DNA from: Bryum argenteum
Taxonomy: Eukaryota; Streptophyta; Bryopsida; Bryales; Bryaceae
DNA: 64,000 bases
Direction: 5' to 3'
Assembly (NCBI GenBank): GCA_037043015.1
Contig: CM073328.1
Coordinates: 18,325,495-18,389,494, forward strand
Part shown: piece by piece, positions 35,283-46,104 of the stretch
Layout of the letters: every line of letters starts with the position of its first letter
Numbering within the stretch: position 1 is the stretch's first letter
Notes under the pieces: model-generated
What the model saw: the letters and a program-made list of their open reading frames with translations, nothing else
Told to the model about the DNA's origin: nothing
Databases searched by the model: none
Translations under genes and position numbers: made by a program

Positions 35283-35380
35283 TTGTGGCGGTATTTTTGC
35301 CTCGGTTTTCATGTTTGATCATCTCGAATGCTATTAGACAAGCACTAAGTAATGTTTTCAATCTTCGACTTTTTTATAGG

Positions 35381-38196
35381 ATGGAGACTTTTGTTGGCAA
35401 TGGTGTCGATTTCCGTCCACCAGTTCTACCTGAAGGAGTTGCACAGTGCGAGGGTTTTAGCCGTTCGTCATGGGTGTCGAAACGAGTCACTCTTCTGAAT
35501 GACGCCGGTGTCGAAGTTGCAAAAGCTGTCTGTCAATCGGTTGACTCTAGCGTCGTCCCAGAGACTGGTGGTCGGCCTCTTGGATCCGACTTTGTCTGCG
35601 TGCAGATAGCAGAGTCATTACTAGAAGCAGAGGTTCCTTTCAGTTGGATCTACTCTTTGCGTGCATGGCCAATAACGCTTGTGCTCCTCAACGGAGCAAG
35701 CCTCTACGACCACGACCAACGCGCCATCTTCAATGCGGCTTGCAAGGTTTTTGGTCGGCCACCACGAGTTGGTCTTCGCCAGTACGAGAGCAAACGTCAT
35801 AGGCGTCTTCGGGATTCACCAGCTAAGAAGGAGTACTTTCTTACACCGGAGTCCATCAACTTTGTTTCAACAACTTATTGTTGTCCAAAGAACTGTGTGC
35901 AGCCCTATCCTCGAGGCAAAATTAAAGATCTGAGGTTCCAGTTCTATGTTCGCGGTGATGTTTACTTCAGAAAACATTGTCTCCTTAGTGTGCATGGTCA
36001 AGTCCATGAAGCGGCGGACGGAAATGACATGATTATGTTGGAGGGTATTGAGGTGTGTTGTGTGGCGTGGTACCTGATTATGGGAGTGTCACGTGCCACA
36101 TTTTTCCGGTGGAGATATGCCTATCAAGACGGACAGCAAGCGGAGGACCATGGAAACTGTGGTTCAAAGAAACCTCGTATCCAGACATTGCAAGCCACAG
36201 CATCCCTTCAAGCCATTGTGGAAAATGCTGCGGATCTCATGCCGCATCGAACAAAGACTATTGATACGGGCGAGAAGGTTGTGTCCAAGTGCTTGCCCTC
36301 TTCCTTCCGCTGGAGGGACAGTTTACCAGAGGTGAATGCCATCAATGTCGTCCACGGTCTTCCTCCTATATCAAATTCTGCTCTAAGTAGGATTCGGCAA
36401 GAATCATTCCAAGAGTACTATTCCAAGCAAAAGGGTGACACATTTGCTCGTTGTGGTGAATGTGACAAAATCAAACAACTTCGAGCATCCAGTACTCGAG
36501 GCAGTCGCGCATGGGCTCTTCATGATGCCAAATTCAAACGTCATAATACTTCTCAAATGGCGCATAGGTTGCTCTATTATAGTAACCGCTCAGAGTCTGA
36601 GGCACGGCCCGAATCGTCTTTGTGCATTATTCATGACAAAATGGATCATTCCAAAACAGCCTCTCCGCAATTCTCACACAAGAGTAAATCGACCGATTCC
36701 TTCATGAAATTGCTGGTTTCCATCACAGGCATGATTGCTCATGGACACGGAGATGTACGTTACGCACATTACGGCCTCGATATATATCCCACGGATTCCA
36801 ATCATACTATCGGTTCATTTGCTCAACTGTTAAGAGATTTGGAATCTCCTCCGAAGTGCTCTTCCAGGCAGTTGTTTGGTGGTGGTAGAAGTAGCCCTCT
36901 CTCTGAGGCTGTTTTGGATGGGGCGGACATGTGCTTGGATTCGCTTGGTCTTCTCCCAGAGGCTCCAATCCCGGGAAAGACTCTTCCTCCGGTGCTACAC
37001 ATGCAGCTAGATAATGCTTGCGGGGATAATAAGAATCGGTTTGTTTTTGCATTCTTTTCACTGCTCGTGTACAAGGGCGTTTTTCGAGAGATTTACTTGA
37101 ACTTCCTTATTGTGGGTCACACTCATGAAGATATTGATGCTCTTTTCGGGCGATGGAGTAGTAAGCTTAAGACCAACAGCTACCCTACTGTTCCACTTCT
37201 CATGAGATCTTTCATGGACACAGAGGATAAGCCGGTAATTCCTCACTTAATTGAGGAAGTACCGGATTTCAAGACGTTCATCAAAGGTTACCTTTGTGAT
37301 GGCGACGAGGCGTTATCTGGGCATACTAGTGCCCAACAATTTAGGTTTTTTAGAGATGCTTCCGGCTGGCCTTTGATGCAGTACAAATTCTGTGTACGGA
37401 TAGCGAGTGGCTTCCTCAAGATAGTGCAGGGGTTAGGTTGTGGAAAGTTTTGCCAAATGGTCAACCTCACGTTCCTCTTGGAGATCCTATGTTATTAGTT
37501 CCAAACGAAATGAAGAATATAGAAGATATTCGAAAAGGAATTAGTGGTTTTGTGAGCTTGTGGGAGTCCTTGGCGGATGCTGATCCAACAGGCGACTATC
37601 GTAGACATCATGAACAATTCATTTACTATTGGAAAGCAGTTCGTGAGGCTTTAGATTTACCCGTCCCTGCTCCATCAACGTTTAGAGATGGATTTTGGCC
37701 TACTTCTAGGTACTCTCCAAGTGAAGAGGATCGATTTGAAGATAACGGAGAGTTGCGCGAGGAATTTGCTGCTGATCCTCCGTTCGTAGGACAAATACGA
37801 GATCGTCCACAAGCATCATTCAGAGTTGGACGGGATGTTTATGAGGGATACCTACTTGTGCTACGTCCGGCTGATGGAGATCTCAAGAAATTTTGGGTAG
37901 CTCGTGCTTTGAGCAACCCAAATGTTAGTGTAGAGCATCCTCAAGAAATCCACATTGAGTATTGGAAGCCAGTATCTTCTAAACATGTCAATCCTGACAC
38001 TTACGAAGGGTGGGATACAAGAAGAGGTAACTCTTGGTGTAAAGATATGGATTATGATCCAACCTGGGTGGCTACAACATCAATCATGGGAGCTTGGAAG
38101 CCAAGATTTTGTCTTGAAACCGTTAATCCCAAGATGTGCATACCGGAGCTACAAATTTCAATTATTAAGGACTCAATTATCGAGTTTGATGAGTAG
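35381..38196 (+). pseudogene. DUF7869-like putative DDE transposase, one frameshift
   Basis: The ATG follows the acceptor at 35379. The frame is clean for about 670 residues, then shifts by one base near 37391 (QYKF, then TDSEWLPQD in the next frame) and stays open to TAG at 38196, about 937 residues in all. It has Cys clusters (TYCCPKNC, ARCGEC), an HTH-like stretch (YLIMGVSRATFFRWRYAY, about 231-248) and a DUF7869-like core: CIIHDKMDHSK (D419/D422), HMQLDNACGDNKNR (D544) and IVGHTHEDIDALFGRW (about 578-592). The spaced acidic motifs fit an RNase-H-fold DDE/DDD enzyme. It is the best candidate for the enzyme that moved the element. The role is inferred; I know DUF7869 proteins only as common unassigned plant and protist proteins. 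The host genes in this window show no such breaks. Confidence 0.75.
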
Positions 38197-38730
38197 TTTT
38201 CATGTTAATATATAGTTATATTAGATTATATTAGTTTCAATGGTACACCTTTTCTCATTGCGATGTAGCCAATGCAAATTAGAGTAGTATGACACTACCT
38301 CTAAACATGATTTATCTAATTATAGTAATATGGTTTATCCATTTCAATGTGTTTCCATGGGATTATTTCCTTCCATTAGTGTTGTGATAATTTTATTTCT
38401 CTATAGATATTAATATGTCCTTTCATCGGATTCATTCTTGTATATATTTTTCTTTGAAGTAATGATACTCATCATGCATAATACTTTTTTGGTCCTTGAA
38501 GCTTGCAATCTATGACTCGAGTAGTGAGATGTGAAGTAGTCTCAATATACTTTCCGTCTCAAAATAATGAATATTAATGATCAACAAATATATTAATAGA
38601 ATTTTTGGTATCGAGGGTTCAACTTACATTCTTTTGTTGGGTTCATTCGAGTCTCATTTTCAATTCGGTCTCATTTTACTTGACACCAGATTTACTATTT
38701 TTAACCACTGATTTAAATTGAGATTGCAAA
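38197..38730. other. right subterminal region of giant element
   Basis: AT-rich 3' flank of the transposase gene. An extra copy of the terminal motif (GTCTCAAAATAAT, 38556-38568) and related GTCTCATTTT pieces occur near 38655-38685, as expected for subterminal binding sites. Confidence 0.6.
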
Positions 38731-38757
38731 TTGTCTCAAAATACTTAATATCCCCTT
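38731..38757 (-). repeat. right terminal inverted repeat of giant element
   Basis: In reverse complement it reads AAGGGGATATT, AAG, then TATTTTGAGACAA, matching the left terminus at 24 of 27 bases. GGAG follows directly. Confidence 0.95.
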
Positions 38758-39069
38758 GGAGGTTATATTGCCTGTAGTTGGTCAATTTCTTTGCGCCGGG
38801 TAAGTGTATCTGAAATTGCGTAAACGGAAGATAATCCTAGTCAGCTCTTTTCTTGTTCATCCGTCTGTGGCTTTGATTCTCTATACATTACAGCCACATT
38901 GGAGCAAAACAATGTGGGCATCTCATCGTTCCAGCTGCACTTGGGTCATCACTCGGGCTCAAGATTGCATCCGCAATTACTGCTCATCGACTGCTTAGGT
39001 ACATCCAAACTTTCGGTCGGCCGTCTGCATGCATTTGCCTCCTTCAATCAACTTCTGCTCCTACTAATA
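38758..39069 (+). repeat. inverted duplication, left arm part 2
   Basis: This 312-bp block matches 43198-43509 in reverse complement. It is the continuation of 13786-15090 on the other side of the giant insertion. Confidence 0.95.
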
Positions 39070-39070
39070 C

Positions 39071-39195
39071 TGCCTTGTTTGCGCAGGGAAACAAGGCAGC
39101 AGCTGTGTTGAATACCAGTAACATGGTCAACGCAGCTGCTGACTTGCTCACCTTCATCATGGTGTTGATCAATCTGATGAATAAAGTTGTCATAT
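39071..39195 (+). pseudogene. fragment of GulLO-like exon
   Basis: The stretch resembles part of exon 1 of the GulLO-like gene (its LTSIMVLINTMNKVVSVD region) with many changes, read on the plus strand. It shows that the inverted duplication once included the 5' end of that gene; about 400 bp between have been lost here. Confidence 0.8.
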
Positions 39196-39298
39196 CACAA
39201 CTCAAAAGTGACAAATTAACAGAATAAAGTAACCCCCTCCGCCGAGTGATATTCTCACTCTGGTTCATTATGTATTGATGCCCTAAAATATGCATTAA

Positions 39299-39666
39299 CC
39301 CTTCAACGCCCATGCGTCTGAAACGGGCAGCCTAAAATTTGATCAAAGCATTTTTGGACTTGGGTATCATGAATAGTGCACTATTTGAACTTGGGCATCA
39401 TGAATGAACCAATCAATGATGAGCTTGCAACCTCCTATAAGGTTATGTATAACCCCAAGTCCCCAACCTACCTACCACAATCCTTTCGAAGCACAAAATC
39501 ACTTACAGAAATTGTGATTTAAATTGTAAAATTTCACTTTTTGAATGCAGCATAAGAATGTGACGAGTTTGACATCAAACTATGAGTGAAAAATTGAGTA
39601 TAGTGAGAGCTACAGAGCAAATTTTGTTGGAAAGAAGCCCCTCCGCCTTGCTTAAGCGTTTAAGGG
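39299..39666. mobile_element. TTAA-flanked MITE
   Basis: A 368-bp element with ends CCCTTCAACGC and GCGTTTAAGGG, and TTAA at both flanks (39295-39298 and 39667-39670). Confidence 0.8.
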
Positions 39667-39806
39667 TTAATTGTTTCAAAAAATAAAACAAAATTAATGA
39701 AAAATTTGCATTGTAATATTTTAACTCAACTCAGATGCAGATAGAGATGAACTTTGGAGCTTATCTATATATATAAAAGAATAGGGTGATCGATCCGGCA
39801 ATCCTT

Positions 39807-39854
39807 CCTACCCACCTACGTACCTACCCACCTACGTACCTACCCAGCTACGTA
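39807..39854. repeat. 16-bp tandem repeat, 3 copies
   Basis: CCTACCCACCTACGTA repeated three times with one change in the last copy. Confidence 0.95.
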
Positions 39855-40271
39855 CAAATCTATCTAGTACCTACCTTTTATGCTTTTTGAATTATCCATA
39901 AAAAAAAAATTCTTTTAAAAAAACAAGCAGTACAATTTTAAAAATAATAATAATGAAAATTTAAAAAAAACACAGGCACACATAAAAATAATAAACATAA
40001 TACTCTTCGAGAAAATGGTAGACATGGGATACTTTTTTAGCTTCTCCGTCAAGACGACGGGGACCTTACAAGAATGTTGTTCCATCCGAACTTGTGCATA
40101 CAATCTACTTCCACATAATATGTATCAAATCAAAACTATGAGATTTGAAGAATGCTCTAAATAATCCTGGAGCGAAAGCAACTCTCTTGGTAACTACTGG
40201 ATGCAAGATTGGATTCCTCTATGTCTCACTATACATGGAGGCTATATTGTCACCCTTCTCGGCGTTAAGGA

Positions 40272-43075
40272 TTAATTTCGTCTGCAAATCTTGTACTCGG
40301 AGAAGCTTGCCGAAGGGCGGCACTGGAAGCCAGTAGGACAGTGCTCGTCAGCTGCGCAATAGCACCAGTAGTGTGGGGCACATAGCGGTGAGTACTCGGG
40401 GCCACTCTTCTTCAATAGCTGCTTAAAAAGCTCAGGCTCGAATACTTTTCCGGGATCATGCCTCTGCTGCAGCTTGAGGAGCTTGGCGATGTTGGAAGCT
40501 GGGTAATTGTCCAGGACTTTGCACTTGGGGTGACGAGCAGTGCGCTCATGGTTCTTGCCCCAGTGCGGCCGCCCCTTGTACTTGCACAACGTCAGCTGCT
40601 CGATTGTTTCCACAATCGTCGACACTTTCGACAGCTGGTTGGGTATGTAGACAGAGTGCCGTTGGTTGAATGATACATACACAACATCTTCTTTTCCTGT
40701 GCTTGTCGATAGCAAATCGTCGTTCCCTTGACCAAATCGAAGCCCAACGTTTCCCGGCCCCATGCAACGCTTGACCTGGAAACATCCACAATTTCAAGAG
40801 CTTAGATTTATTCGATTACTCCTCCGAAATTGCAATAGGGTCCGCCGAATTTGACACCAACGTACCTTGCCTTCGCCGTAGCGCTTGCTAAGGCGAGCCT
40901 CAACTTCCGCAAGCTCTGTTCGCACTATGTGCTTCACATCGTTTACCCAGTCTTGCAACTGAAACAACTTGATTGTGAATTCTGCGTCCTCAAAGAAGGC
41001 GCCCATGTAGTGAACGTCGAAGCCGCACATCGGCTGGCAGCCGGCGGAAACCATAGCATTGTTCGTGGGGATGGTGGCATGATCAATCAGCGTGCCATTG
41101 CCGTCCTGAAAGTAGAAAGCGTCGACGGAGCTGTTGCTGGCCGTGCAAATCGCTGTTCATGCAAGGATGGACATGAATAAGTACCAGTACTATTAGAAGG
41201 AAGCAAAGTGTGGTGTGCAAAAGACCAGATGGGTCATGAAAGCGAGCTTCCGTGGGGTGAGGTTAACCTGCGTTCAACACGTCCGCAGTTGGCGACTCAT
41301 CCAAAAGGTCGGCCTCCCAAGCAGTAACAAGCTCCTTCAGAGAAGTGGCACCCTCCTGAGGCACAGGAGTTATGAGGGCAATAGATCCATTGGGATAGAA
41401 CTTGGGCATAGTTGCCGCATCATAATCCGCCTCCTCTACCTGTGTCCACAAGAGGGCTGAAAACGTGTCCAGGTCAGGTCTCCAGAGCGCCATCACATGC
41501 GGCGTCTCATTCTGCAGGAGGTTCATCACGTCTGCCACCAAGTTGGAATCGTTCATCCTCTTTCGAACCTCCACCACCGTCCGCGAATTGGGTTGCAGTT
41601 GCAGCGTAAATTCTGTCACAATCCCCAGCAAGCCCAATCCTCCCACCAGGGCTCTCATCTCTTTCGAACCATGCTCGCTCTCTATGACGTCTCCTTTCGC
41701 ATTCACCCACTTCACCTGAATAATGCTCCAATTGGGCACATTTCAGTAACAGAAGGCTCAACTCATTTAAGTGTAATGAGCCATCTCCACCTCCTTAACA
41801 CGCAATAAAATATAGATCTAACTATCAAGTAATGTTATACCGTTACAATGTTTATGCTGTATTATTGGAATGATTAGGTGAATACTAGATTAGAAATTGC
41901 AAGGTTTATATTGTATTATAAAATAATATAAGACTAAGTATGAAATTCTATTATGATACTAAAAATTTAATTTCAGAAATTTGTATCATAAAAATACTAT
42001 ATGTTAAGATATCAGTAAAAGTATGATAGTATCATGATATATTGTATAAAGAAAATTAGATTCTTATATGGTTGTACTCCAAAGTACAAATGAACATTGC
42101 ACAATTCTCAAGCATAATAAATACATAAGCAATTCAACAATATATGTACCACTTTTGAACGGGCCTTATGGGATATAGAGATTTTAAAATAATTTCTCTA
42201 CTCTTCATAATTATCATTTAATCCTCATGCCCTCCATATCAGTCTTAAAACAAGACTCATCACACATCATTGTATTAATATACATATATAATTAAGTGTA
42301 ATAATAAACAAATAAAAAGAGCTTTAAAAGCGAGACATGACAACTTAGATGGCGCAGCATAAAATGAATTGACCATGTTGTGAACACATCTCTGACCTCA
42401 AAACCACATGAGTCTGACCTTGACCATTTCAAGTGTGAATATATGTTCTCTCACCTTCCTAACAAGATCGCCCAAGCTGCTGGACTTCCGGTATGCCGTG
42501 CTATGAGCGGAAGTCAAAACCACACCGGCGACCGTGAGATTCGCGTACGGGGTGAATGCTCCTGCAGGAACTGACATGTTGTGCGCCTCGGCTGCAAGTG
42601 CAAGCTCCCGCAGCGACATTCCTGCCTCTACCGTTACCAAGTGGCGCTCACTGTCCACTGACACAACTTTATTCATCGTATTGATCAACACCATGATAGA
42701 GGTGAGCGAGTCATCAGCCGGGTTGACCTTCTGGTATTCAGCATAGCTGCTGCCTCGTTGCCCTGGGCAAACCAATCCATTGGAGCTGTGAAATCGGCGA
42801 TGAGTGGCCCGAATCCGCACAGCCTCGTCGCTGCGGGAGTTGGTGTACCGCTTGATAAGATCGCTGACTTCCTGTGTGGAGCTCACGGTGACTTGCTGGT
42901 CGACCGTGCAACTGAGGTAGTTGTCCGAGGAGTAGACTGTCGTGGAAGTGTCATTCTGAGAATATGCTTCGCTCACTCCCATCTCAGCAGAAGCACCAGG
43001 AGCTGAGACGCAGCAGCTCAGCACCATCAACAGCCCCAGCACCCATGTCGCCGATTGCACTCCGCAATTCAACAT
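40272..43075 (-). CDS. L-gulonolactone-oxidase-like FAD enzyme (GulLO family)
   Basis: Four exons join in phase: 42455-43075, 41268-41715, 40866-41152 and 40272-40775, giving 619 residues. Residues 1-30 are a signal peptide (VLGLLMVLSCCVSAPGASA), so the enzyme is secreted or vesicular. The FAD-binding region includes GLVCPGQRGSSYAEY, LVTVEAGMSLRELALAAEAH and LTVAGVVLTSAHST, followed by VGGLGLLGIVTEFTLQLQP. Near the C terminus GRPHWGKNH matches the HWxK motif of aldonolactone oxidases. It may oxidise L-gulono-1,4-lactone to ascorbate or act on another sugar lactone. A Cys-rich tail (CAPHYWCYCAADEHCPTGFQC) follows the domain. No breaks are seen. Its upstream region is one arm of the inverted duplication. 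Confidence 0.92.
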
Positions 43076-43197
43076 GATTGTCGTGTAGACCTACAATACT
43101 AGTTCAATGGAATCATCAGGCCACAACCAACCACTTCAAAACATGCAAAATTATTCACTCACGTCACGGACAGTTTCTCCATTACTTCATACTGGTC

Positions 43198-44811
43198 TAT
43201 TAGTAGGAGCAGAAGTTGATTGAAGGAGGCAGTGCATGCAGACGGCCGACCGAAAGTTTGGATGTACCTAAGCAGTCGATGAGCAGTAATTGCGGATGCA
43301 ATCTTGAGCCCGAGTGATGACCCAAGTGCAGCTGGAACGATTGAGATGCCCACATTGTTTTGCTCCAATGTGGCTGTAATATATAGAGAATCAAAGCCAC
43401 AGACGGATGAACAAGAAAAGAGCTGACTAGGATTATCTTCCGTTTACGCAATTTCAGATACACTTACCCGGCGCAAAGAAATTGACCAACTACAGGCAAT
43501 ATAACCTCCGCATTTCTTCTCCGTCGTCTCACGTTTCTTCTCATGTCACGTTTTTCTCGTACGACTTTTAAACTGGGGCAACTCGCTGCTACACTTTGGA
43601 GTGTTCGAAGACGAGTCGTCGCTGTCGGATTCAACATCGGGGGAAGCCGACTTCTAACAGCTATCGCAATTTGCAGCTTGCCGTCAAAAGCAGCACCATT
43701 AAGTAAACGTAACATTGACGATGATACATAAGCATGGCATGGAGTCTTGCACTTGACCTCTAAGTTGAATACCGGTACTTGAATACTCAGATTAAATGGT
43801 GGCGCTTGCCGCTTAGCTGTGCCCAGTCTTCGCATACATGCAACAGTCATCGGGGCACGTTCACAAACACCAAAGATGTGACGCTTTTTCAATTTTTTAT
43901 CTTTTACTGTGCGATACACGATGATCACTTAAGGTTTTAACATCTGTTCTCTGTAGACGCAAGCAGTTTTATATCATGGGGACATCTTGGGGAATCTTCC
44001 TGTCCTTTTGATTATGCCATCGTGACATCATGAGTGATTCACTCAACCATGGGTGTGCCCAACATCTCAGTACCACAATTGAACTCAGGACTCCCAGGTG
44101 AGCTTTTTCACTTTTTGAATTTTGACTTTTTGAGGAACTGTAGAAGAAACTCATGGAGATCCCGCATTCCCGCCATCAAGTTTTGAACTCACTACATATG
44201 GCCATCATATTCATCATGAAGGAACTTTCAGGAACTTTCACGGGACATTCTCACTTGCGAGCCTACTTCTTGGCAAAATTCTGCCCTTCTGTGATAGGTG
44301 CCAACCTACAGTCCCCTAAAGAATGATGAGTAATAGAAATTAGATCATATTAGCCCTTAAACGCCATATGCTTTCCTGATACCACACCCAAAATTTCTTT
44401 TAAACTCCATTTTTAGCATTATTCTGTTTTTAATTTGCTTGAGCTCTATTCTAAGAAAGTATAGATCTCTTTAAGGTGCTCAGTTTGGAATTCTAAAAAT
44501 TCCATTTGGTATAATGGAGTGTAAGTTATGAGCAAGATTCTCTCAAAAAAAATCCCAACCCCTCGGGCTGGGTCTGACGTTTAAGGGTTAATCTTAATGG
44601 TGTTCTGTCAAGCCAAAAAAATTATGAACATGCTATGAGATCTCACTCCTTGTGCAAACTTTTCACTTCAACTCTTTTGCTCATTAGTGTCAAAAGAACC
44701 AACTTTATGATCTAGTGTAGTACTGTAGTGTAAAATATTGTTTGATAGTTTGAGGTTTGTGTATGTAAGTGTTATGTGAAGCATTTGAGGTAATTCTCCC
44801 ATCCTTTCAAA
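43198..44811 (-). repeat. inverted duplication, uninterrupted right arm (empty site)
   Basis: In reverse complement this runs through 13786-15090 and then 38758-39069 without a break, overlapping by the four bases GGAG at 43506-43509. It is the pre-insertion version of the site occupied by the giant element. Confidence 0.95.
44354..44587. mobile_element. TTAA-flanked MITE (duplicate of 14010-14243)
   Basis: Reverse-complement copy of the MITE in the left arm, with the same CTAA and TTAA flanks. Confidence 0.75.
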
Positions 44812-46104
44812 TATTAACTCTTAAAGGTTGTGAGTGTTAAAAATCAAGATTTTGGATAACAAGATGTAGAACTACAAAGAGACATAACTTCTTCGTCTAG
44901 AGTCTAGACTTCGGCTTTTAACAAAATTTCTTAGGTATGGTCAGTTATCAAGTTTAGTTTGTGTGATAATAATTGCAAATCCATACAATGGAGTATAATA
45001 TATAATCGTGTGCATTTTAGTAAAGGCAACTTCTGTTCCTAAGTTTTCAAACATTATTTAAGTCTTTCTATTGCAAGGTGATTATGTGAAGTTAAAAGTA
45101 GTTTATTGTAGATAATACATAAGGACCGTGTACAATTGAAGGGGCAACTATTTATTTGGTGCTCTTCAGAAATTATCTCTTATCCTAGTTTCCTCAATCC
45201 TCGCTCCCCATGCTCTTCAAAAACCATAGCATGTCCGTTGTTCCCTACTTCTGGATTCATTGTCCTCTCTTCCCTTGTTTCTAGCTCGGTCCATTGTCCT
45301 CTATTTCCTCATTTGAAGTTCCTCATTCTTAGTTCCCCTTTCCCATCCTCTATTCCTGTTTTCCAACCTCCCATTCTCTGTTCCTGTTTCCCAACTTCCA
45401 ATTCTCTTTTCCACTTTCCCAACTTCTCATTTTGTGTTCCATTATTTTTTGGCTCTCCATCCTTTATTCTATTGTTCCCTCGCTCCCGACTTCTGGAGGC
45501 CTCTCCTTTCTAACGTATATAAAGCAGGCCTTAGGCGATTATCTTTTAACTTAGAATTTTTGTGGATTGAACCATGGTTACCAATTACTACATATTAATA
45601 CGTACAAGTATGTACAGAATATGAATGGTACTCATACAACGTACAAGAAGGAAGTACAGTAACTGGAAGAAAATGGCTCTCTTGAATAGAAATTGCACTT
45701 TTTCACGAAGTTTAAAGCCAAAAACTGATGGGCTTCTTCTCGAAGTTCGGAAACCAAAACCCTCGAAGTCGACGGCGGAGAGCGCAATAGGAAATGATCG
45801 AAGCAAAACCTGTAAATTCTCAGCGCTGAAGCTGGAGGAGCGCTAGCTAGGTCCCGGCCAGGAATCGGTCCTGCCCTCGGAGCTTGGGGGACAAAATTCT
45901 GGTAGCAAATATTTTCTCAGAAATATTTTTTCTCAAAAATTTGTCACTCACCGGGTAAAGTCTGTCCAAGTTCATGCTGTATTAATTGCGATTGATTAAT
46001 TCATTAACTTTTTAAAAGAAGAATTATGAAAAACAAAAAAAGCAATGTATATACCTGTAAATTCTATAAAGTAACTGTGTTTAAGTCACTATACTTGTAC
46101 ATAA
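44812..46104. other. AT-rich stretch with pyrimidine tract
   Basis: About 45180-45510 is strongly pyrimidine-rich on the plus strand, with loose repeats of TTCCCAACTTC and CTGTTCC. It holds one doubtful short frame, listed below. Confidence 0.5.
45625..45846 (+). CDS. hypothetical small basic protein
   Basis: A 73-codon ATG-started frame, or 57 codons from the second ATG at 45673 (MALLNRNCTFSRSLKPKTDG). It is Lys/Arg/Ser-rich, with less AT-biased codons than its surroundings. I do not recognise it. It could be a small gene, an exon or chance. Confidence 0.25.
   Translation: MVLIQRTRRKYSNWKKMALLNRNCTFSRSLKPKTDGLLLEVRKPKPSKSTAESAIGNDRSKTCKFSALKLEER

Larger units (their letters stand above)
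15091..38757. mobile_element. 23.7-kb giant DNA transposon with palindrome arrays
   Basis: The ends are fixed by comparison with the uninterrupted paralogous site at about 43505-43510. The left flank ends GCGGAG, the right flank starts GGAGGTTAT, and the empty site reads GCGGAGGTTAT, so GGAG is a 4-bp target duplication. The termini are 27-bp inverted repeats. Plus-strand cargo is a putative DDE transposase (35381-38196). Minus-strand cargo is a ParB/methylase-like gene, a disordered SUMO-motif protein, an FCP1-like gene and an SP-rich protein (15825-23589). All copies of the 21-bp GGGGATAA palindrome in the window are inside these limits. The element also hosts nested MITEs. I do not recognise the superfamily; a 4-bp duplication with AAGGGG ends and a DUF7869-like enzyme does not match a named plant group I know. 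Confidence 0.93.

Noticed and set aside
37018..37030. GGGGATAAT inside the transposase coding sequence as another palindrome half-site
   Set aside because: It encodes part of the conserved CGDNKN motif and has no second arm; probably coincidence.
13786..44811. A 31-kb element bounded by 1.3-kb inverted repeats
   Set aside because: The right arm continues unbroken through the junction and includes the 5' flank of the GulLO gene, so the arms are a segmental duplication and the real element is 15091-38757.
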